Of a stretch of DNA of 64,000 bases, positions 60,242 to 64,000 are shown in pieces; position 1 is the stretch's first letter; the number at the start of each line of letters is the position of its first letter. The stretch covers positions 230,445,178 to 230,509,177 of the forward strand of contig CM057009.1 in the NCBI GenBank assembly GCA_029891345.1, given 5' to 3'. Both the position numbers and the translations under genes were made by a program. Below the pieces are notes generated by a model, which had not been told where the DNA came from, made no database searches, and saw only the letters and a list, made by a program, of their open reading frames with translations. This stretch comes from Dryococelus australis. Lineage: Eukaryota; Arthropoda; Insecta; Phasmatodea; Phasmatidae.

Positions 60242-60539
60242 TTTCCTGCCGCAAAGACATCTGGAAGCCACAGAGCAAGTGAGCAAGTCTCGACCATTGC
60301 GCTTCCCTCCCTCTCTGGCGGCGAAAATGTTTCCATGCGATGTCACGAGACTAGCTTAGGAAGGGGGGGGGGATGTGCATGCCTCTACTTTCTCCCATTC
60401 TTAATACTGATGCCGGCTAGGAGCCTGCAAAGGGTAGGCCATGACGACAAAATGTACGCTTTTCAACATTTGCGGGACATGATTCAGAATACCCAAGTAC
60501 TTTTCTCGCAGTCTGCAAAGAAAAACTAAGCCAACACCA
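60242..60539. other. Short interval between P-type and Gypsy genes
   Basis: A run of G lies at 60364-60373. The P-element 5' terminus and the Gypsy LTR should be here or nearby, but no inverted repeat or LTR edge can be recognised. Confidence 0.35.
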
Positions 60540-60544
60540 CATAC

Positions 60545-60890
60545 ATAAAGATAACTGGACTGAAGTTACTGCTAACCGACTGAGGGGAACGGCTGCCATG
60601 TGGTGGAATTCAGTGCGTGACTACCGAGACATGTGGGAGTTTTGCGAACAATTACTTGGTAGGTTTGATACCGATGGCGATGCCATACAAGCACAAGCAA
60701 GGTTATATTATGAACAGCAATGAGAAAGACAAGGAATTGAGGAATTTATACAGAGAAAGTTTGGTCTGCATAAACATCTGCACCCAGGACAGCCAACTCG
60801 CAGGGTATTAGAGCTCATTGTAGCATTGTCAACACTAGACTTAGGCCGTTATTGCGTGGAGCCAACCAGGGAGTGTAGAACTGTTTACGC
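60545..60890 (+). pseudogene. Gag (retrotransposon capsid-type) fragment
   Basis: The frame reads NWTEVTANRLRGTAAMWWNSVRDYRDMWEFCEQLLGRFD then AQARLYYEQQ, a TGA at 60720-60722, ERQGIEEFIQRKFGLHKHL and LELIVALSTLD. This matches the Gag domain pattern W...A...LxGxAxxWWxxx...xxWxxFxxxLxxxF, followed by a Q-x-x-x-E-S-V-x-x-F-like helix. The N-terminus is missing. Confidence 0.75.
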
Positions 60891-61057
60891 AGGAGGCACT
60901 TGCCTACGAACGTGATGTACAGGCGGGACAGAGATACAAAGTGCCAGAATAATGCCATGAACCACCACCACCTACAACCCCTGCGCTTGCTATTGATGTC
61001 ACGCGACCGCCGCCACCAGTAGCAAAGATAACCCAACTGCCGCAGGAGTGGGAAATT

Positions 61058-61303
61058 TTGCCCGCTACACGCGCAAAAGTGTACCAAGTGAATGACAATA
61101 CTGTACGATTGTTACATGTCAGCATAGAACTTGAAGCTAAACACGCAATTGCAGTTGTAGACACTGCTAAACATCAGAGTTTCATACATGAGGGACTGCT
61201 ACAGGCCATTACAACTAGAGTGCAGCCATGTGGCTTACAGTTTGCTACCACAAACCAACAATGTGAAGCTATGCGTGTAATGCATGTGACTGGGAATTTG
61301 TGA
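61058..61303 (+). pseudogene. Retropepsin-like domain, DTA active site
   Basis: An 81-residue frame reads LLHVSIELEAKHAIAVVDTAKHQSFIHEGLL. The catalytic triplet appears as DTA rather than the usual DTG, with the normal SFI strand behind it. The second half ends at a stop after HVTGNL. It stands between gag and RT as expected for a protease. Confidence 0.6.
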
Positions 61304-61508
61304 CCTCCGTACCAAGTGCAAGTGTACATTGTAACAGATCTCTGTGAGGAAATTATTTTGTGACTATTGTGGTTAATCGACAATCAAGCTGTCATCGAGC
61401 CACACCTCAATGGTCTTCACATGGGGACACATGGGAGGTAGACACTGTATGCTGTGGGAGCAACACCGCTAACAAAAACAGCTGCCGTGTCGCTCGACCA
61501 GTTCTCAC

Positions 61509-62330
61509 ATGAGGTGCCAGAACACTACAAAGGGGAGAGTGCAGGATCTGCTGGACCAGTATGCAGGTGTGTTTCACACCGAGGGAAAGCTGCAGCATAC
61601 CGACGTCACCGAGTACACCATCATCACCACATACGAGGACCTGGTGTACTCCAAGCCACAAGACCCAGGTATCTTCTTCAGAAGGGTGATAAACCATCAG
61701 GTATGTGAGATGTTAAATGATGATGTAATTGAATCTATGCAAAGTTTCTACAATTATGGTACCATGCTTGCTCCTAAAATGGACGTCGAATGGAGGTTTT
61801 GTGTTGACGTTCGCCCGTTGAATATGATTACTGTAAATATGCAACCTCCTGTAATAAACATCAAAGACACTCTTGTCAACACTAGGGCCTGCTATGTTCA
61901 CTTCACTTGATCATAAGTCGGGATATTCACAAGTGCCCATTTGCCCCCAAGTTCGGAAAAATCTGCCTTTATAACACCTGATGGGCACAAGTTTCAATTA
62001 GTTGCAATGCCTAATGGTCAATGTCGTAGGTGGTTACATAGAAGACTTTGCGATGGCGTACCTAGATAATGCACTAGTTTTGTTCCAACAGCTGGGAAGA
62101 ACACCTACACCATTTAAGTCTTGTGTTTGAGCGACTGAAACAAAACAAATTGACGTATAAATTTGGCAAATGTAAACTGGGTATGAGTAAGATGGAATTT
62201 CTAGGTCACTATGTATCAGGGGACAGACACGAACCGGAAACACTACATATAAAACAAATTCAGGAGAAACCCACACCCAGGTCACGGAAACAAGTGAGAA
62301 GATTTTTGGGTTAATAAATTGATTGCTGGA
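61509..62330 (+). pseudogene. Reverse transcriptase domain
   Basis: The frame 61509-61910 carries VQDLLDQYAGVFHTEG, ITTYEDLVYSKPQDP, QVCEMLNDDVIESM, NYGTMLAPKMDVEWRFCVDVRPLNMITV (first catalytic Asp) and a stop after CYVHFT. Further on is AYLDNALVLFQQL near 62058-62095, where the YxDD box has become YLDN, losing one Asp. The last frame (62123-62314) holds FERLKQNKLTYKFGKCKLGMSKMEFLGHYVSG and the RRFLG motif. The order is normal; frameshifts at about 61912 and 62100 break it. Confidence 0.85.
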
Positions 62331-62850
62331 ATATTTTCCCAACTTATCTGCCATCACTTTTGTTGGACAAAAGTAAGTTTTTTGGGACACCACAAGCAGA
62401 AAAATCCTTTCAAGTAATTAAATGTGCTTTTCGTAACTGTCAGCCACTAACTAGGTTCAACCTGGAACTTTCGGTTGTGGTACAAACAGACGCCAGCCAA
62501 GAAGGCATTGGGGTGGTACTGTATTAAGTAGGCGAGCAGGGACAGAAACACATCATCAATTACCACAGTGCCAAATTCGGTCACGTGGAATGAAAATATA
62601 ATTTTAATGAGCTAGAATCTTTGGTCATTGTTCACGCGCTGCACAAGTACAGACCGTATATACTAGGGTGAAAATTCACTCTGAAAACAGACAACCAATG
62701 TTTGGTTTGATTAGAAGGAATGCATAATGGGAAGAGCTAACTCGCCCGCTGGGCATTGTTGCTACAAGAGTTCGACTTTCAGGTAGAGCACATGGTGGGG
62801 GAAACCAACGAACTCACAGATGTGCTATCTATGAATCCGTGCAAGCAAGT
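62331..62850 (+). pseudogene. RNase H domain
   Basis: VVQTDASQEGIGVVL near 62476-62520 is the TDAS block with the first catalytic Asp. After a TAA at 62525 come FNELESLVIVHALHKYRPYI (catalytic Glu) and TLKTDNQCL (catalytic Asp), and QEFDFQVEHMVGETNELTDVLSMNP (62767-62840) corresponds to the usual QEFDFxIxHxxGxxNxxADxLSR ending. Catalytic positions remain, but stops interrupt the frame. Confidence 0.8.
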
Positions 62851-63102
62851 AATGGTACTTGACGATGCCGAGTGGGAAGAGGCACTACTGCCTTGTCACG
62901 CCACGTCTGTAACAACACCACCTCTCGTTTTGCAGAACATTGTTGCCATATCTCTGCCTGAACTGGCTTCGTTAAATGTCTGTGATGTTTTGAAGAACAT
63001 GTACATCGCACAAGAAAATTCCACAGATGCGGCACAATGCCAGCAACACTGCGCTGATAGGTACGCAGAACACTGGAGAGTAGTAAACCGGGAGATAAAA
63101 GT

Positions 63103-64000
63103 TTGACCACCCGGGAATGGCGGACATATGTCCCGCGGGAAATACGAGAACTGGTATTGAAATACGGGCACGAAAGTTTGGAAGATGGTCACCCAGCGTC
63201 AGAGCAGATGCGGAGAAACATACAGAAACACTTCCATTGGCCAGGGGTACAGGGGGACGTACGCCAATATGTGCAGGTTTGTGTAACGTTCAATACCAGG
63301 AAGCCACAGAGAACAGACAGAGACGGACCACATCAACCATGCCTGCCAATCGCACCATTCAAAACAGTAGCGTTCGTTATTATGGGTCGGTATCCTATCA
63401 CCAAATGCAGAAAACAATTTCTGATTGTGGTCACAGATTTGTTTACAAGATGTACCGAGGCGTTTCCTGTTAGCAATGTCCGTGCGCACACAGTCGCCCA
63501 TGTAATGGAGAACAAATTTTTCCCAAGGTGGGGATACTCTGAATTTTTATTAACTGACAACAGCACCCAGTTTGTGGGAAGAAAATTGAGAGAGTACTGT
63601 ACGAAGTGGGAAGCAGAGCACCGTACTACCCCAGCTTACCATCTCAGGGCAAATCTGAGCACCGAAATCAGGACATAAAAATACAGTTACTAGTCCGGTT
63701 AGGAGTAGACCATACCAGGTGGGTCGAGCTAATACCAGAAGTCATGTTTTGTGTAAGGAACAGGGTTAATGCTGCGACTGGGAAAACACCCGTGGAGATG
63801 GTCCAAGACCATGAACTGTGCGCACCTAGAGAACCACGAGAAAACACCCCGGTGCCACCCAAGAAGATAGTAGAGCACCAACAGCAGATATACGAGCAGG
63901 CGAGGGAAAACGAAGAGAAATACTGTAATGCGTGGGTGCCAGAGTGTAAGAAACAACTGCTGGAATTAAGGCTCGGGATGTATTTATATTTCAAAGAGAA
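63103..64000 (+). pseudogene. Integrase domain, first Asp lost, continues past the window end
   Basis: The 191-residue frame contains a zinc-binding region (YGHESLEDGHPASEQMRRNIQ..FHWPG), whose second cysteine pair is C-x3-F (CVTFN) instead of C-x2-C. Then comes the core FVIMGRYPITKCRKQFLIVVTDLFTRCTEAFP; the first catalytic Asp, normally just before x-MGPYP, is missing (VIM). LLTDNSTQFVG supplies the second Asp, and the Glu region NPxERxNQ is replaced by LSTEIRT at a frameshift (63668-63680). The other frame continues EVMFCVRNRVNAATGKTPVEMVQDHEL to the edge. Confidence 0.85.

Larger units (their letters stand above)
60540..64000 (+). mobile_element. Ty3/Gypsy LTR retrotransposon, gag to integrase, runs off the window
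   Basis: The order gag, protease, RT, RNase H, integrase is readable on the plus strand and better preserved than in the element at 1-3.1 kb. No LTR is seen upstream of gag, so the 5' end is truncated or lies in the unclear 60350-60540 stretch next to the P element. The downstream end is beyond the window. It lies head-to-head with the P-transposase gene. The pieces are listed separately below. Confidence 0.88.

Overview
The window looks like a stretch of intergenic DNA from an AT-rich, transposon-laden invertebrate nuclear genome, most likely an insect. Reasons: spliceosomal introns with recognisable GT/AG borders inside degenerate genes, tRNA-derived SINEs, long dinucleotide microsatellites, and insect-style Ty3/Gypsy, Tc1/mariner, P, hAT, PIF/Harbinger and Mutator-type elements. 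I found no intact host gene, no tRNA or rRNA gene and no CRISPR array. Nearly every coding segment is a decayed mobile-element gene with stops and frameshifts. Assignment to a particular insect order is not possible from what I can see; a large-genome polyneopteran would fit but is a guess.

Layout. 1-3.1 kb: tail of an old Ty3/Gypsy pol (protease, RT, RNase H, integrase). 3.5-4.1 kb: a ruined cysteine-rich module of an uncharacterised invertebrate protein family. 4.2-6.7 kb: a long LTR (copy A) fused abruptly to the 5' end of an unrelated LTR element on the other strand. 11.3-12.7 kb: a nearly full-length dead Tc1-like transposon. 14.2-17.7 kb: on the minus strand, copy 1 of an unnamed gene family, followed by the end of a ZMYM1-like hAT transposase. 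18.6-20.8 kb: two unrecognised pseudogenes. 23.4-30.1 kb: the most interesting structure, a region bounded by roughly 95-bp terminal inverted repeats that carries copy 2 of the same unnamed gene; that gene is split by a 1.9-kb solo LTR (copy B, same family as copy A), and a mariner-like foldback lies downstream.

30.5-35.3 kb: a PIF/Harbinger transposase in two pieces, two SINE families, a 238-bp MITE and a LINE 3' fragment. 35.4-43.9 kb: AT-rich, mostly featureless. 43.9-46.8 kb: a Mutator-like transposase joined to a YqaJ exonuclease-type domain, with a visible intron that hosts a SINE. 47.8-52.4 kb: microsatellites, a MITE, small hairpins and a Tc1 deletion derivative with near-perfect inverted repeats. 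54.7-55.4 kb: a Gypsy RT fragment (minus). 56.7-60.2 kb: a P-element gene with a THAP domain, visible introns and a MITE inserted in it. 60.5 kb to the end: a younger Ty3/Gypsy element that runs off the window.

The best candidate for something undescribed is the gene family represented at 14.6-16.3 kb and 24.6-28.3 kb. Two diverged copies share the same motif order (SGTHxVCVC-like, DCSENY, YFSDG, TSHGKSPCD). One copy sits between inverted repeats starting GGGTCATKCCAT, and the other lies about 0.5 kb from the same terminal motif. I infer that it is a transposase-like protein of a mobile element. All family calls come from reading motifs by eye; no database search was run.
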